44,330 bases of DNA from positions 1-44,330 of the forward strand of contig JACZYD010000007.1 in assembly GCA_022571255.1 (NCBI GenBank). The letters are read 5' to 3'. Positions within the stretch are counted from its first letter, which is position 1, and each line of letters starts with the position of its first letter. The position numbers and the translations under genes are program-made. Source of the DNA: Bacteroidota bacterium. Lineage in GTDB: Bacteria > Bacteroidota > Rhodothermia > Rhodothermales > UBA10348. Shown here one piece after another: positions 1-9,284 of this stretch. The notes under the pieces were generated by a model. It made no database searches, had not been told where the DNA came from, and saw only the letters and a list, made by a program, of their open reading frames with translations.

Positions 1-1
1 C

Positions 2-277
2 GTCTACCCGACGCTTCTTTCCGCCGTAGGCGACGTAGCGCACCCATCATGGCGTGCAACGGCCGTGGGTGTCTACCGATTGTGGCGGGACAGCGGTTAT
101 GTTGTCGGCGCCATTTTCGCAGGGGTCCTGGCTCAGTTTTTTGGTCTGACCGTGGCGATTGCCGCTGTGGCGGGTTTGACACTTGCCTCCGGCCTGTTAG
201 CCGCGGTAGTCATGAAAGAAACGCTGGCTTCGAAATCTATCGGCGCACACGATGCACGCGATATCTCGTCACACTGA
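2..277 (+). CDS. MFS transporter, C-terminal fragment
   Basis: This is the 3' end of a gene that begins upstream of the window; the reading frame is open from base 2 to the TGA at 275-277. The visible 91 residues contain a short loop with the pattern WRATAVGVYRLWRDSGYVVGA, followed by two hydrophobic segments (IFAGVLAQFFGLTVAIAAVAGL and ASGLLAAVVM). A loop of this kind before the last pair of helices is common in major facilitator superfamily transporters, so an inner-membrane transporter is inferred. The substrate cannot be told from this fragment. The gene is convergent with parE, and only 14 bases separate the two stop codons. Confidence 0.7.
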   Translation, partial: VYPTLLSAVGDVAHPSWRATAVGVYRLWRDSGYVVGAIFAGVLAQFFGLTVAIAAVAGLTLASGLLAAVVMKETLASKSIGAHDARDISSH

Positions 278-291
278 CTCCCCGCAGCGAC

Positions 292-2226
292 CTAAACGTC
301 CAGGGCTTCCACCTCGGCCGCGTGCTCCATGATGAACCGGAATCGAGCGGAGGGGTCCTTCCCCATCAGCTCCGAAATCGTTTTTTCCGTTTCAAGGCGG
401 TATTCGTCCGGAATCACAACTCTTAACAATCGCCGCTTCTCCGGATCCAGCGTCGTGGCTTTGAGCGTGGCCGGCATCATTTCTCCCAACCCTTTGAAAC
501 GCTGAATCTCGATTTTGACCTTTCGGTTTTTGCCGGTCAGCTCGGCAACGATGCGATCCCGATCCTCTTCGTCCAGGGCCCAGTACGTCTTTTTTGAGGC
601 ATCAATTCTGAAAAGCGGTGGCTGCGCAATGTACACGTAACCCTCGTCGATCAGGGGTCGCATATATCGATACAGAAAGGTCAAGAGAAGCGTGGCAATA
701 TGCAATCCATCCGCATCCGCATCCATGAGCAGGATAATCCGGTGGTATCGCAGTTTGGACAGGTCGATCTGCTCCCCGAGGCCGCAGCCGAGGGCCTGAG
801 TCACATTCTGCAACTCTTTGTTTTCCATCACCTTTTTAAACGTGGCCTGTTCGGCGTTCAGCACTTTGCCGCGCAGAGGCAATATGGCCTGGAATTTCCG
901 GTCTCTCCCCTGCTTTGCAGACCCTCCGGCCGAATCGCCTTCGACGATAAAGAGCTCGCTTTCCGTGGGATCTGTCGATGAACAATCGGCCAGCTTTCCG
1001 GGTAGATTGAGACGATGGCTCACGCTGGATTTACGTCGAACCGATGACGCAGCCGCACGGCTGGCATGACGCGCACGTGCGGATTGAATGACCCTGGTCG
1101 CGATGGCCTCCCCGGTCGACGGATGCCGGTTCAGGAACTGCTCGAGTTCCAGACGCAGAACGCCGGATACCAGCGATCTTGCCGATGGATTATTCAGTTT
1201 TTCTTTCGTCTGACCCTGGAACTGAGGCTCGACCATGAACAGATTCAAAATCCCGACCATGCCCTCGCGGATATCGTCCGATCCGATGTCCAGCTTCCGA
1301 GGCATCATGTCATGCGTATCCATGTACGAACGAATAGCGCTTCGTACGGCATCGCGGAAACCCTGCTCATGTGTACCGCCATCGACCGTCGGAATCCCGT
1401 TGACGAATGATTCCAGATGTTCTTTGGGAGATTCCGTCCACTGCAACGTGAGCTCCATGCGGGAACCCCCGGAAAGAGATTCCTGCTTCAGTAAAAAAGC
1501 ATGCTCGTGTACCGGGCGAGCCTTGAGTTCCGTCAGAAGATGCTGCTGATATTCCGCAATGCCGCCTTCATGAAAAAACTCGAACGTCTCCCCTCTTACT
1601 TCGTCTTTGAAGACAATCCGCAGCGCCCCGTTCAGATAGGTCTTGATCTCCAGGGCACTCTTGATCCGTTCTCCATCGAACTCGACGGATTCAAATATTT
1701 CCGGATCCGGTCGGAAAAAAATGGAAGTGCCTGTGAACCGTGTGTTCGATGCCGTCTTCTTCAGCTTCGTGATGGGAATGCCCCGCGCGTAGTGCTGTTC
1801 GAAAGTGCCTCCATCGCGCTTTATGATCGCTACCAATTCTTCAGAAAGCGCGTTCACGACGGATGCGCCCACGCCGTGCAGACCACCCGACGTAATGTAG
1901 TTGGAGTTGTCGAACTTGCCTCCGGCATGCAAGGTCGTCAGGATGACCTGCAACGTAGGTATCTTTTTTACCGGGTGGCGGTCAACCGGGATCCCACGTC
2001 CGTTGTCAGACACCGTAATGCTTTTGCCGTCCCGATGCAATACGACGTCAATCTGCGTGGCAAAACCGTTGGTGGCCTCATCCACCGCGTTGTCGACTAT
2101 TTCCCAGAGCAAATGGTGTAATCCGGGCTTTCCGGTCCCCCCGATATACATTCCGGGCGTTTTTCGTACTGGATCCAGCCCTTCGAGGACCTGAATGTCT
2201 TTTCCTGTGTAGGTTTTTGCACTCAT
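292..2226 (-). CDS. parE: DNA topoisomerase IV subunit B
   Basis: ATPase subunit of a type IIA topoisomerase that decatenates and relaxes DNA together with the subunit encoded just upstream. The 644 residues show the GHKL ATPase site (E42 and N46, the DNGRGIP motif at 74-80, GGLHGVG at 114-120), a transducer domain, and a Toprim domain with E429 in EGDSAGGS and the DADAD metal-binding motif at 502-506. The wording [12 protein letters not shown] around E42 and the adjacent parC favour topoisomerase IV over gyrase, but the two cannot be separated with certainty by eye. The start codon overlaps the parC stop by four bases (ATGA), so translational coupling is likely. Length is usual for the family without the large GyrB insert. 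Confidence 0.88.
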   Translation of the reverse strand: MSAKTYTGKDIQVLEGLDPVRKTPGMYIGGTGKPGLHHLLWEIVDNAVDEATNGFATQIDVVLHRDGKSITVSDNGRGIPVDRHPVKKIPTLQVILTTLHAGGKFDNSNYITSGGLHGVGASVVNALSEELVAIIKRDGGTFEQHYARGIPITKLKKTASNTRFTGTSIFFRPDPEIFESVEFDGERIKSALEIKTYLNGALRIVFKDEVRGETFEFFHEGGIAEYQQHLLTELKARPVHEHAFLLKQESLSGGSRMELTLQWTESPKEHLESFVNGIPTVDGGTHEQGFRDAVRSAIRSYMDTHDMMPRKLDIGSDDIREGMVGILNLFMVEPQFQGQTKEKLNNPSARSLVSGVLRLELEQFLNRHPSTGEAIATRVIQSARARHASRAAASSVRRKSSVSHRLNLPGKLADCSSTDPTESELFIVEGDSAGGSAKQGRDRKFQAILPLRGKVLNAEQATFKKVMENKELQNVTQALGCGLGEQIDLSKLRYHRIILLMDADADGLHIATLLLTFLYRYMRPLIDEGYVYIAQPPLFRIDASKKTYWALDEEDRDRIVAELTGKNRKVKIEIQRFKGLGEMMPATLKATTLDPEKRRLLRVVIPDEYRLETEKTISELMGKDPSARFRFIMEHAAEVEALDV

Positions 2227-4703
2227 GATCGGTTCGAATCAGAGCCGTTCGTGTCCGAGCTGTTGGCGGCAGAACCGCTGTTGCCGGAGCCGCCGTTACC
2301 AGAACCCCCGTTACCAGAACCGCCGTTACCAGAACCCCCGTTACCAGAACCCCCGTTGCCGGAGCCGTTTCCACCTGACCCGTTGATACGTTTTTCGATC
2401 ACGACCGGAATAACCTCGGCAATTGTGCCCCGCGAAATGATCAATCGCCCTTTGTTTCCCCTGTTGGAGACACCGAATTTCGTGGGACGGACGATTTCCC
2501 GTCTGCCACGGCTGGTTTCGACTTCAAGTCCCTGTCGGGATGCTTCCGAGAGCGCATATCCAATCAGTTCATCCCCCGGTCCAAGTCGCATCGCAATGAC
2601 ACCCTTCGCCGCACTTTTGACCACCGGGATTTGACGGACGGGAAAAACAAGTGCAAGGCCTTCCCGGGTGGCCAGACATACGTTCTCTTCGCCCGACGCC
2701 CCATACACACCCACGACGCGGCCGCCCGTACCGAGTCGCATGAGCTGCCGGCCAGATTTGGTGGATGGTTCAGAAAAATTGGCTACCGAGACCCGCAGGC
2801 AAAAACCTTCGCTCGAAACCGCAATGGCAAACGGTCCCCCCTGAATGACATCATCTTCTTCTTGCAAAAACAGCACCGTCTGATCCTGCACCTCGCCGAT
2901 CGCCACGGGCAATGCCCGAGGATCAAGAGAAACCACACCGACCACCTGCTCTGCGTCGGCAAAATCAAATAATTTCTGAATCGGCTCGCCGTGACCGGTG
3001 GTACTGTGCAGACTGTTGATTCGTGTGGTATACGCTTTCCCGACGCTCGTAAATAAAACAACCGATTGTCTGGTAGATCCGGGAAGAATCCACCCGACCG
3101 AATCGCCGTCGCGGACACGAATGTTATCGATTTCCGTGTACGATTTTTGCCGTTTTATCCAGCCGTCGCGCGTGACAATCACATACACGTCTTCATCGAC
3201 GATATAGTCTTCGACCGAATACTCACGCTCTTCGTCCGGTCCCGTGATTGCAGAGCGGCGCTCCTCGCCGTAGGTCGCCTTCAGCTCTCTCAGCTCATCT
3301 TTGATCAGGCGCCAGAGCCCCGTCTCATCCAGTAAAAGAGCGTGGATCTCGGCGGCCATTTTTTCTTTTTCCTCAAGCTCAGAGCGAATCAGACCGATTT
3401 CGATCCGGGACAACTTATAGAGTTTGGTTTCCAGAATGGCGTCTGCCTGCACGTCATCAACACCGAATCGGTGCATCAGGCGCTGCGCCGCATCGGCCTT
3501 GTTCTCGGACGCCCGAATAATGCGAATGGCCTCGTCGAGTGCATCAAATATTTTTTCGAACCCGTGAAGAATGTGGATCCTTTTTTCGAGCTGCGCAAGA
3601 TCGTAACGAAGCCGCTTCGTGACAACGTCCAGGCGGAATTCCAGAAAGTGCTTCAATACGGTGACCAGATCCACCTTTTTCGGGCGGCCCACTTCCGGAT
3701 TATCGGTGGGCACGAGGCAGGTCATGTTGACATGAAACCGCGTCTGGAGCGAAGTGTGTTTGAGCAGATACGCCATGGCGGCCTCGCCGTTGGCCCCACG
3801 TTTTAATTCCAGCACGATGCGAACCGTATCGGTGGATTCGTCGCGCACATCGACAAGCTGCGGTACTTTCCCCTGGATGATTTTTTCAGCGATCTGCTCA
3901 ATCAGATTGCTTTTCGACAATCCGTAGGGAATCGAATGAATGATGATCCGGGACTTTCCTTCGAACTCATATTCGCCCCTGAGTTCAATGGGACCCTCTC
4001 CCGTCGAATAAACCTCAACGAGAGATTCCGGAGTATTGAGAATCAGACCACCGGTCGGAAAATCCGGTGCCTTGATGAATTTCTCGACGATGGTCTGCAC
4101 ACGCGCATTCGGACTGCCGATCATGTAGAGCAGCGCATCGATGAGCTCCGTGATATTGTGGGGCGGGATGTTTGTGGCCATACCGACGGCAATACCGCTG
4201 GAACCGTTCAGCAGCATGTTCGGGATTTTTGCCGGAAGCACAACGGGTTCGAAAAGAGATCCGTCAAAATTGGGTCGGAAGGGAACCGTCTCTTTCTTGA
4301 TTTCCCTCAAGAGCTCCATGGCGAGAGGCGTCAGGCGGGCCTCCGTATACCTCATGGCGGCAGCACCGTCGCCGTCCAGAGATCCGAAATTCCCCTGACC
4401 GTCAACGAGCGGCGCGCGAAGTGAAAAGTCCTGGGCCATGCGGACCATCGCATCGTAAATCGCCGTATCGCCATGGGGGTGAAACTTCCCCATTACCTCG
4501 CCCACAATAGTCGCACTCTTTCGAAAGCGGGCGTCCGGATAGAGGTGTAACGTCGAATACATGGCATACAAAATCCGCCTGTGAACCGGTTTTAATCCGT
4601 CTCTGATATCCGGCAATGCCCGGCTCGTAATAACGGACAATGCATAATTGAGATAGCGCTTTTTGGCTGTCTCGTGCAGGGGAATGACATCAACTACCGG
4701 CAT
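2223..4703 (-). CDS. parC: DNA topoisomerase IV subunit A
   Basis: Breakage-reunion subunit of topoisomerase IV; it cuts and rejoins DNA through a tyrosine ester. The 826 residues begin with the winged-helix core; Y119 in [10 protein letters not shown] is the catalytic tyrosine and HPHGDT at 75-80 is the quinolone-determining region, with Thr where E. coli ParC has Ser80. [18 protein letters not shown] follows, then a coiled coil and a C-terminal beta-pinwheel with only a degenerate GyrA-box-like stretch (NRGNKG). The last 50 or so residues are a Gly/Asn/Ser-rich tail made of GNGGS repeats, which is not a standard part of the family. The ATG at 4703 opens the parC-parE pair after a 121-base gap that should carry the promoter; I found no convincing one. 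Confidence 0.87.
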   Translation of the reverse strand: MPVVDVIPLHETAKKRYLNYALSVITSRALPDIRDGLKPVHRRILYAMYSTLHLYPDARFRKSATIVGEVMGKFHPHGDTAIYDAMVRMAQDFSLRAPLVDGQGNFGSLDGDGAAAMRYTEARLTPLAMELLREIKKETVPFRPNFDGSLFEPVVLPAKIPNMLLNGSSGIAVGMATNIPPHNITELIDALLYMIGSPNARVQTIVEKFIKAPDFPTGGLILNTPESLVEVYSTGEGPIELRGEYEFEGKSRIIIHSIPYGLSKSNLIEQIAEKIIQGKVPQLVDVRDESTDTVRIVLELKRGANGEAAMAYLLKHTSLQTRFHVNMTCLVPTDNPEVGRPKKVDLVTVLKHFLEFRLDVVTKRLRYDLAQLEKRIHILHGFEKIFDALDEAIRIIRASENKADAAQRLMHRFGVDDVQADAILETKLYKLSRIEIGLIRSELEEKEKMAAEIHALLLDETGLWRLIKDELRELKATYGEERRSAITGPDEEREYSVEDYIVDEDVYVIVTRDGWIKRQKSYTEIDNIRVRDGDSVGWILPGSTRQSVVLFTSVGKAYTTRINSLHSTTGHGEPIQKLFDFADAEQVVGVVSLDPRALPVAIGEVQDQTVLFLQEEDDVIQGGPFAIAVSSEGFCLRVSVANFSEPSTKSGRQLMRLGTGGRVVGVYGASGEENVCLATREGLALVFPVRQIPVVKSAAKGVIAMRLGPGDELIGYALSEASRQGLEVETSRGRREIVRPTKFGVSNRGNKGRLIISRGTIAEVIPVVIEKRINGSGGNGSGNGGSGNGGSGNGGSGNGGSGNGGSGNSGSAANSSDTNGSDSNRS
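2275..2364 (-). repeat. 15-bp tandem repeat in the parC tail
   Basis: Six head-to-tail 15-bp units (2275-2289, 2290-2304, 2305-2319, 2320-2334, 2335-2349, 2350-2364) encode consecutive [10 protein letters not shown] pentapeptides. The four inner units differ only at one or two bases, which suggests recent slippage. Because the unit is a multiple of three, changes in copy number keep parC in frame and leave the parE overlap intact. Confidence 0.9.
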
Positions 4704-4824
4704 CAGAAAGAAACAATAACGGATTCAATAAACTTGCTCAAATAAATGTACAAAGGCAAAGGGACTAAGTTCTACACGAAATCTGACAATTATCCGGGAT
4801 TCTTGCCCTGTTCCGGAATCTCTT

Positions 4825-5481
4825 TCAATCCGAATTGTCACCGCGGTGTGTAAAGCGATCTTCCTGTCGCGTGATGGAATGTTTCAACACACGTGCCCGG
4901 ACCATCGTCACCAGAACTGTTCGGGCTCGTTCGATCGAAATATTTACCTTTTTCGCGAAGGTGCGGCACGTTACGCTGCCTCGTTCATCGAGCATCCGCA
5001 TCAATTCGAGTTCGTGTTTCCCAAATTCAAAAAGGACGTCTTCGAAACGGGTTTCCGCCTCCATCAACATCACCGCCTCAGGGGATGCTTCGATGGATTC
5101 ATCGCGGAACCGGATATAAACAACACCTTCGCTGGACGCTGGATCGTTTCGCAGATAATGAGGTCCGTTGCGCCTCGTCGGTATGGAGATCACAAGCACT
5201 TCTCTTTTTCTGCTCACAGAGACACGCCTCAAATTCCATCGAACCGGAGGAAAACACCACGCCTCGAGCGCCTCGCGGATTGCATACTCTTCTTCATAAG
5301 AGTCTTTCACCCCCAGAATGGCGCCACTGTCATCTACGCCTAAAAGAATTTTGCCGCTTCCGGAATTGGCAAGTGCAATAACCTCCTTCGCCAGACGCTT
5401 GGGCTCCGGGGTTCTTTTTTTGAATTCGAGTTGCTGTCCTTCGCCTCGGGCTACGAGGTTTTCCAGTTCTCTGCGCTCCAT
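4825..5481 (-). CDS. AlbA_2 (Schlafen-type) domain protein with C-terminal HTH
   Basis: The first 120 residues match the AlbA_2/'divergent AAA-4' fold: an EFKKR stretch near residue 20, then EVIALANSGSGKILLGVDD, a glycine-rich loop typical of the family, and later strands ending in VVYIRFRDES. Such domains are found in transcriptional regulators and Schlafen-like proteins; annotation pipelines often call them ATP-binding proteins. Residues of roughly 150-205 (HELELMRMLDERGSVT, then an ERARTVLVTMVRARVL helix) look like a winged helix-turn-helix, so a DNA-binding regulator is inferred; its targets are unknown. At 218 residues it is compact, lacking the long C-terminal part of many relatives. 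It lies 36 bases after gpsA and may be co-transcribed with it. Confidence 0.7.
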   Translation of the reverse strand: MERRELENLVARGEGQQLEFKKRTPEPKRLAKEVIALANSGSGKILLGVDDSGAILGVKDSYEEEYAIREALEAWCFPPVRWNLRRVSVSRKREVLVISIPTRRNGPHYLRNDPASSEGVVYIRFRDESIEASPEAVMLMEAETRFEDVLFEFGKHELELMRMLDERGSVTCRTFAKKVNISIERARTVLVTMVRARVLKHSITRQEDRFTHRGDNSD

Positions 5482-5517
5482 TTCATGTCAGGCAGGATGG
5501 TGATCCATCCAGCGTCA

Positions 5518-6546
5518 TTATAACCAGTGTTCACTCTTCGCCGCGCGTTTCATGAGTTCTTCAATGGCCAGATCGGGGCGCTTCCCGTCAAACAGAATCG
5601 AATACACGGACGAAGTGATCGGCATTTCAACATGGTATCTCCGGGCAAGTTGACACACGGATCGCGTGGTCTGAACTCCCTCGGCCACCATGCTCATGTC
5701 AGCTTCCACATCAGCCAGTCTCTTGCCTTTTCCTATCTGCTCCCCCACAAATCGGTTCCTGCTCAACGTACTGGTACAGGTTACCACGATATCTCCGATT
5801 CCAGCCAGTCCGGAAAACGTCTCGGATTTAGCGCCCATCGCAACACCCAGTCTTTTTATTTCAGCCAGGCCCCTCGTAATCAGCGCCGCCATGGTATTAT
5901 CACCGTATCCGAGTCCCTTGACGATTCCCGTTGCAATCGCCAAGACGTTTTTAACGGATCCGGCTATTTCGACACCCATCAGGTCCGGATTAACATACAC
6001 CCTCAGGCGCGGAGCCTGGAACATTTTCTGGATTCGCTCGGCCGTTTCCAAACTGCGGGCAGCCGTGACCACAGCCGTTGGCACGGCTGCAGCGACTTCT
6101 TCTGCATGGCTCGGTCCATATAACACACCAAGATATTGCTCCGGAACACGGTGGAGTACGTCAGACATGACCTGCGTCGTAGTCATCAGGGTATCGTTCT
6201 CAATGCCTTTTGCTACCGAAACAACCGTCGACACAGACGCACTGAAAGGAACCAGGCGTTCTGCTATGGATCGAACCGCCTGGGACGGAGTCGCAAAAAC
6301 CCAGAAATCAGAATCCTCAACGGCCGTGCCGAGGTCAGAAGTGATCAACACATCGTCCGGAAGTTCGACGTCGGGAAGATATGTGGGATTATGACGCAAC
6401 CGTCTCATCTGTTCGGCGGCTTCCTCGCGGCGCGTCCAAAGACGCACCGTGTGCCCTCCTGAAACAAGCGAAATGGCGAGTGCCGTTCCCCAGCTCCCGG
6501 CGCCGATCATTGCAACGGATTTTCGAGTAACCGAGAGATCAGTCAT
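5518..6546 (-). CDS. gpsA: Glycerol-3-phosphate dehydrogenase [NAD(P)+]
   Basis: Cytosolic enzyme that reduces dihydroxyacetone phosphate to sn-glycerol-3-phosphate, the backbone for phospholipids. The 342 residues start with a Rossmann nucleotide site, GAGSWGTALA, at about 16-25; the family signatures VVSVAKGIE, LYGPSHAEEV and the substrate-binding block KNVLAIATGIVKGLGYGDN with GLAGIGDIVVTCTS are all present, and the length is normal. It follows plsY after 18 bases on the same strand, so substrate production and first use (acylation by PlsY) are encoded together. ATG start at 6546. Confidence 0.95.
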   Translation of the reverse strand: MTDLSVTRKSVAMIGAGSWGTALAISLVSGGHTVRLWTRREEAAEQMRRLRHNPTYLPDVELPDDVLITSDLGTAVEDSDFWVFATPSQAVRSIAERLVPFSASVSTVVSVAKGIENDTLMTTTQVMSDVLHRVPEQYLGVLYGPSHAEEVAAAVPTAVVTAARSLETAERIQKMFQAPRLRVYVNPDLMGVEIAGSVKNVLAIATGIVKGLGYGDNTMAALITRGLAEIKRLGVAMGAKSETFSGLAGIGDIVVTCTSTLSRNRFVGEQIGKGKRLADVEADMSMVAEGVQTTRSVCQLARRYHVEMPITSSVYSILFDGKRPDLAIEELMKRAAKSEHWL

Positions 6547-6564
6547 CCGGGTAACGAGTGGGCG

Positions 6565-7245
6565 TTATTCTTTCGACGAGCCGCCCAACTTGAGCTTCGA
6601 AGACGAGACGCGCTCCTCCTTCCCACTGAGCAGACGGTTGATATTTGCACGGTGTGCTACAAATATAGCGGTGGCCAGTGCCAGGCTGAAAAAGAGAATA
6701 CTCGCGTCTATCGAATTGACGTGGAAAAGATATTTGCGGATCACTACCGTCGATGGAAATGCCACAGCCGCAGCAAGCGAGGCCAGCGAAACATAACGGG
6801 AGGAAAAAAGCACGAGGAAAAATACCCCGAACGTGAAAATCATGGTTATCGGCGTAATGGCCAGCAATACTCCGGCGCTCGTGTTGACCCCCTTGCCTCC
6901 CCGGAACCCGGCAAGAATCGGATACATGTGTCCGGCAACCGCGGCGATACCCGCAATCAGGCGCATCACCGACATCGTATCCCAGAATCCAAGACCCGTC
7001 ACTGGAATGGCATCGATACGGATCGCAGCGATGATTCCGGCAGCAAACAGACCTTTTCCGAGATCTACAGCCGTTGCAAGAAGCCCGGCTTTGAACCCGA
7101 GAACACGCATGGTATTCGTCGCTCCCGCATTCCCGCTGCCGTGCTCACGAGGGTCAACACCATACAGATATTTCCCTATGAGAATGCTCCCGGGAATCGA
7201 CCCCACGAGATAACTCAACAACACTATGACGATTACAGAAATCAA
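6565..7245 (-). CDS. plsY: Acyl-phosphate:glycerol-3-phosphate acyltransferase
   Basis: Integral membrane enzyme that transfers an acyl group from acyl-phosphate to glycerol-3-phosphate, making lysophosphatidic acid. The 226 residues contain the three conserved cytosolic motifs: SYLVGSIPGSILIGK at the N-terminus, GSGNAGATNTMRV near 37-49, and GFRGGKGVNTSAGV near 113-126, among at least five hydrophobic segments. The most suitable start is TTG at 7245, which places the membrane segment MISVIVIVLLSYLVGSIP at the usual position; no ATG serves better. The last 30 or so residues are a charged Ser/Lys-rich tail. It lies between purM (91-base gap) and gpsA. Confidence 0.93.
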   Translation of the reverse strand: MISVIVIVLLSYLVGSIPGSILIGKYLYGVDPREHGSGNAGATNTMRVLGFKAGLLATAVDLGKGLFAAGIIAAIRIDAIPVTGLGFWDTMSVMRLIAGIAAVAGHMYPILAGFRGGKGVNTSAGVLLAITPITMIFTFGVFFLVLFSSRYVSLASLAAAVAFPSTVVIRKYLFHVNSIDASILFFSLALATAIFVAHRANINRLLSGKEERVSSSKLKLGGSSKE

Positions 7246-7336
7246 GCCGTATCAATAATGGGTTTGAAGGTTGGGACCCTGCTTAGCCTGGTCCACAATA
7301 TATACAAATACGCGCGGAGGCCAAATACCCGCCGAA

Positions 7337-8356
7337 TTACCCTCGGTGGCTCTCACTCGTTCCGATTCTGCCTACAATTACGGGTTTTTCTCCTGAATTT
7401 TCACACACAGTACAGATTCGATCGGTATCGGCCGCTCGAGCAACGATGATTAAACCGATACCCAGATTAAATGTTTTGCGCATATCGGATTCCGGAACAT
7501 TGCCCGTCGTTTGAATCAGATTGAATATCGGATGGCGAACCCACGTTGAATAATCCACGTCGGTGGTCAGTCCGGCAGGCAAGATGCGTCTGGTATTGCC
7601 TTCTATTCCCCCACCCGTGACGTGGGAGAGCCCTCGAACGCCGGTCTCTGATGTCAGAAGTGCCTGAATGAGCGCGAGATATGGTTTGTGCACCGCAAGC
7701 AGGGTTTCGCCTATGGATTGACCATTCAGTTCAGCCGGTCTGTCAAATACGTCACAGGTATTGAAAAGAATCTTTCGGGCAAGAGAATAACCGTTTGTGT
7801 GCAGGCCCGACGATGGAATTCCTATCAGCACATCCCCGGCCTCTATGCTCTTACCGTCCACGATCGAGTCGCGGTCTACCACTCCGACAATCGTACCCGC
7901 GAGATCGTATTCGCCTTTTCTATACATGTCGGGCATCTCGGCGGTTTCTCCTCCGATCAATGCACAGTTATTTTCTTTGCATGCGGAGGCAAATCCTTTA
8001 ATCACCTCGAATGCGACATCCTGGGAAAGCTCGCCCGTAGCGAAATAATCAAGAAAAAACAGAGGTCGCGCTCCACAAACCGCTATATCGTTCACACAGT
8101 GGTTTACCAGGTCCTGACCCACCGTATCGTGCCGATCCATCAGAAAGGCGACTTTCAGCTTCGTACCCACCCCGTCCACAGAAGAAACGAGAACCGGATT
8201 GGTCAAGCCGGTGAAATCAGGCTGAAAAAATGCACCGAATGCGCCAATATCAGTCAGAACACCACGCGTAAACGTGGTCCGAACCAGTGGTTTGATTCGA
8301 TTGACCATTTCTTCCCCGGCTTCAATATCTACGCCGGCGTCCTTGTAGGTGATCAT
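7337..8356 (-). CDS. purM: Phosphoribosylformylglycinamidine cyclo-ligase (AIR synthetase)
   Basis: Fifth step of de novo purine synthesis: ATP-dependent ring closure of FGAM to aminoimidazole ribotide in the cytosol. The 339 residues contain the family signatures YKDAGVDIEAG at the N-terminus, VSSVDGVGTKLK near 59-70, NDIAVCGARPLFFLDY, CALIGGETAEMPDMY and SHVTGGGIEGNTRRILP. Length is normal. ATG start at 8356. The upstream 139 bases hold nothing I can identify beyond a presumed promoter. It is the first gene of a possible purM-plsY-gpsA-AlbA_2 unit, though the 91-base gap to plsY may contain a separate promoter. Confidence 0.95.
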   Translation of the reverse strand: MITYKDAGVDIEAGEEMVNRIKPLVRTTFTRGVLTDIGAFGAFFQPDFTGLTNPVLVSSVDGVGTKLKVAFLMDRHDTVGQDLVNHCVNDIAVCGARPLFFLDYFATGELSQDVAFEVIKGFASACKENNCALIGGETAEMPDMYRKGEYDLAGTIVGVVDRDSIVDGKSIEAGDVLIGIPSSGLHTNGYSLARKILFNTCDVFDRPAELNGQSIGETLLAVHKPYLALIQALLTSETGVRGLSHVTGGGIEGNTRRILPAGLTTDVDYSTWVRHPIFNLIQTTGNVPESDMRKTFNLGIGLIIVARAADTDRICTVCENSGEKPVIVGRIGTSESHRG

Positions 8357-8495
8357 TACGTATAGAGTTTACTCGTGGTCGGATAACATAAATTACGTCT
8401 TGAGCGTAAAATCAGCCGCGGAGAGCCGGTGAATCTCGTTTTAAACCATTCACAGTTCGCCGGAAACCGATCACCGCCACCCGCCGATTCCTGTA

Positions 8496-9284
8496 TCAGT
8501 TTTCCAGGATCTTCCACGGCGGATCTGTCTTTTCCAGAAACGCCGAAACCCCCGCCCGGCAGTCATTTGTCTCACGGGCACGGGCATTTTCAGTAATGGC
8601 ATAATCAAGCGCCGCGGTCCACGCCATCTCATCCATTTCCGAAAGCATTCGTTTTGTAGCCGCAATGGCCTCAGGACTCGTCGAACCGGCAATTTCTCGT
8701 GCCAACTCAAAAACCCTCTCATCAAGCGCAGCCGACGACACCACTTCGTTTACGAGCCCTGCTTTTTCAGCTTCGGGCGCAGAAATCAGATGTCCGCGTA
8801 ATAACAGATTTCGTATTTCAAGATCCCGGAGTCTGCGTTTCAGCAGTACCATGACGATGGCAGGTACCATCCCTATACGAACTTCCGGGAAACCCAGTCG
8901 GGCGTTTCGAGCACAGAATGCAAAATCACACGCCGTCACCAGACCGAGGCCACCGGCGATGGCGTGCCCATTTACGCGCGCTATCACGGGTTTTGGACAG
9001 TCCCGAATTGCGGAGAACAAGCGGGCCAGAGTATCCGAGTCCTCCCGGTTTTCTTCGAACGAGGCAGACTGCATTTGCTGAAGCGCTTTCAGATCGGCAC
9101 CCGCCGAAAATGTATTTCCCGTTCCCGTCAGAATGATAACCCTGCACACGGGATCCACACCGTGAGCGGATATGAGCTCGGTCAAGCGAATGACCATCTT
9201 ACGATTCAGCGCGTTCCTGTTATCCGGGCGAGCGAGTGTCAACAAGACCAGGCGCCCGCTGTCTGTGGTTTCAATATTTACCAA
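8496..9284 (-). CDS. Enoyl-CoA hydratase/isomerase family protein
   Basis: Crotonase-fold enzyme acting on a CoA thioester. The two oxyanion-hole loops are visible: FSAGADLKA (about 58-66) and NGHAIAGGLGLVTACDF (about 105-121). The Glu of FPEVRIGMVPA matches the second catalytic Glu of enoyl-CoA hydratase (E164 in the rat enzyme), but the position of the first (E144) appears to be Gly in GGLGL. The pattern GLVTACD followed by PEVRIGMVPA resembles methylglutaconyl-CoA hydratases (LiuC-like) and related leucine-degradation enzymes, so a simple beta-oxidation role should not be assumed. The TTG start at 9284 is supported by a GGAGG sequence six bases upstream; the codon before it in this frame is a stop. 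It overlaps the luxE-like gene by 14 bases. Confidence 0.85.
   Translation of the reverse strand: MVNIETTDSGRLVLLTLARPDNRNALNRKMVIRLTELISAHGVDPVCRVIILTGTGNTFSAGADLKALQQMQSASFEENREDSDTLARLFSAIRDCPKPVIARVNGHAIAGGLGLVTACDFAFCARNARLGFPEVRIGMVPAIVMVLLKRRLRDLEIRNLLLRGHLISAPEAEKAGLVNEVVSSAALDERVFELAREIAGSTSPEAIAATKRMLSEMDEMAWTAALDYAITENARARETNDCRAGVSAFLEKTDPPWKILEN

Noticed and set aside
4704-4824. Promoter of parC-parE
   Set aside because: TACATTTA on the minus strand matches seven of eight positions of TAnnTTTG, but no TTTG lies at the right distance, so I did not list it.
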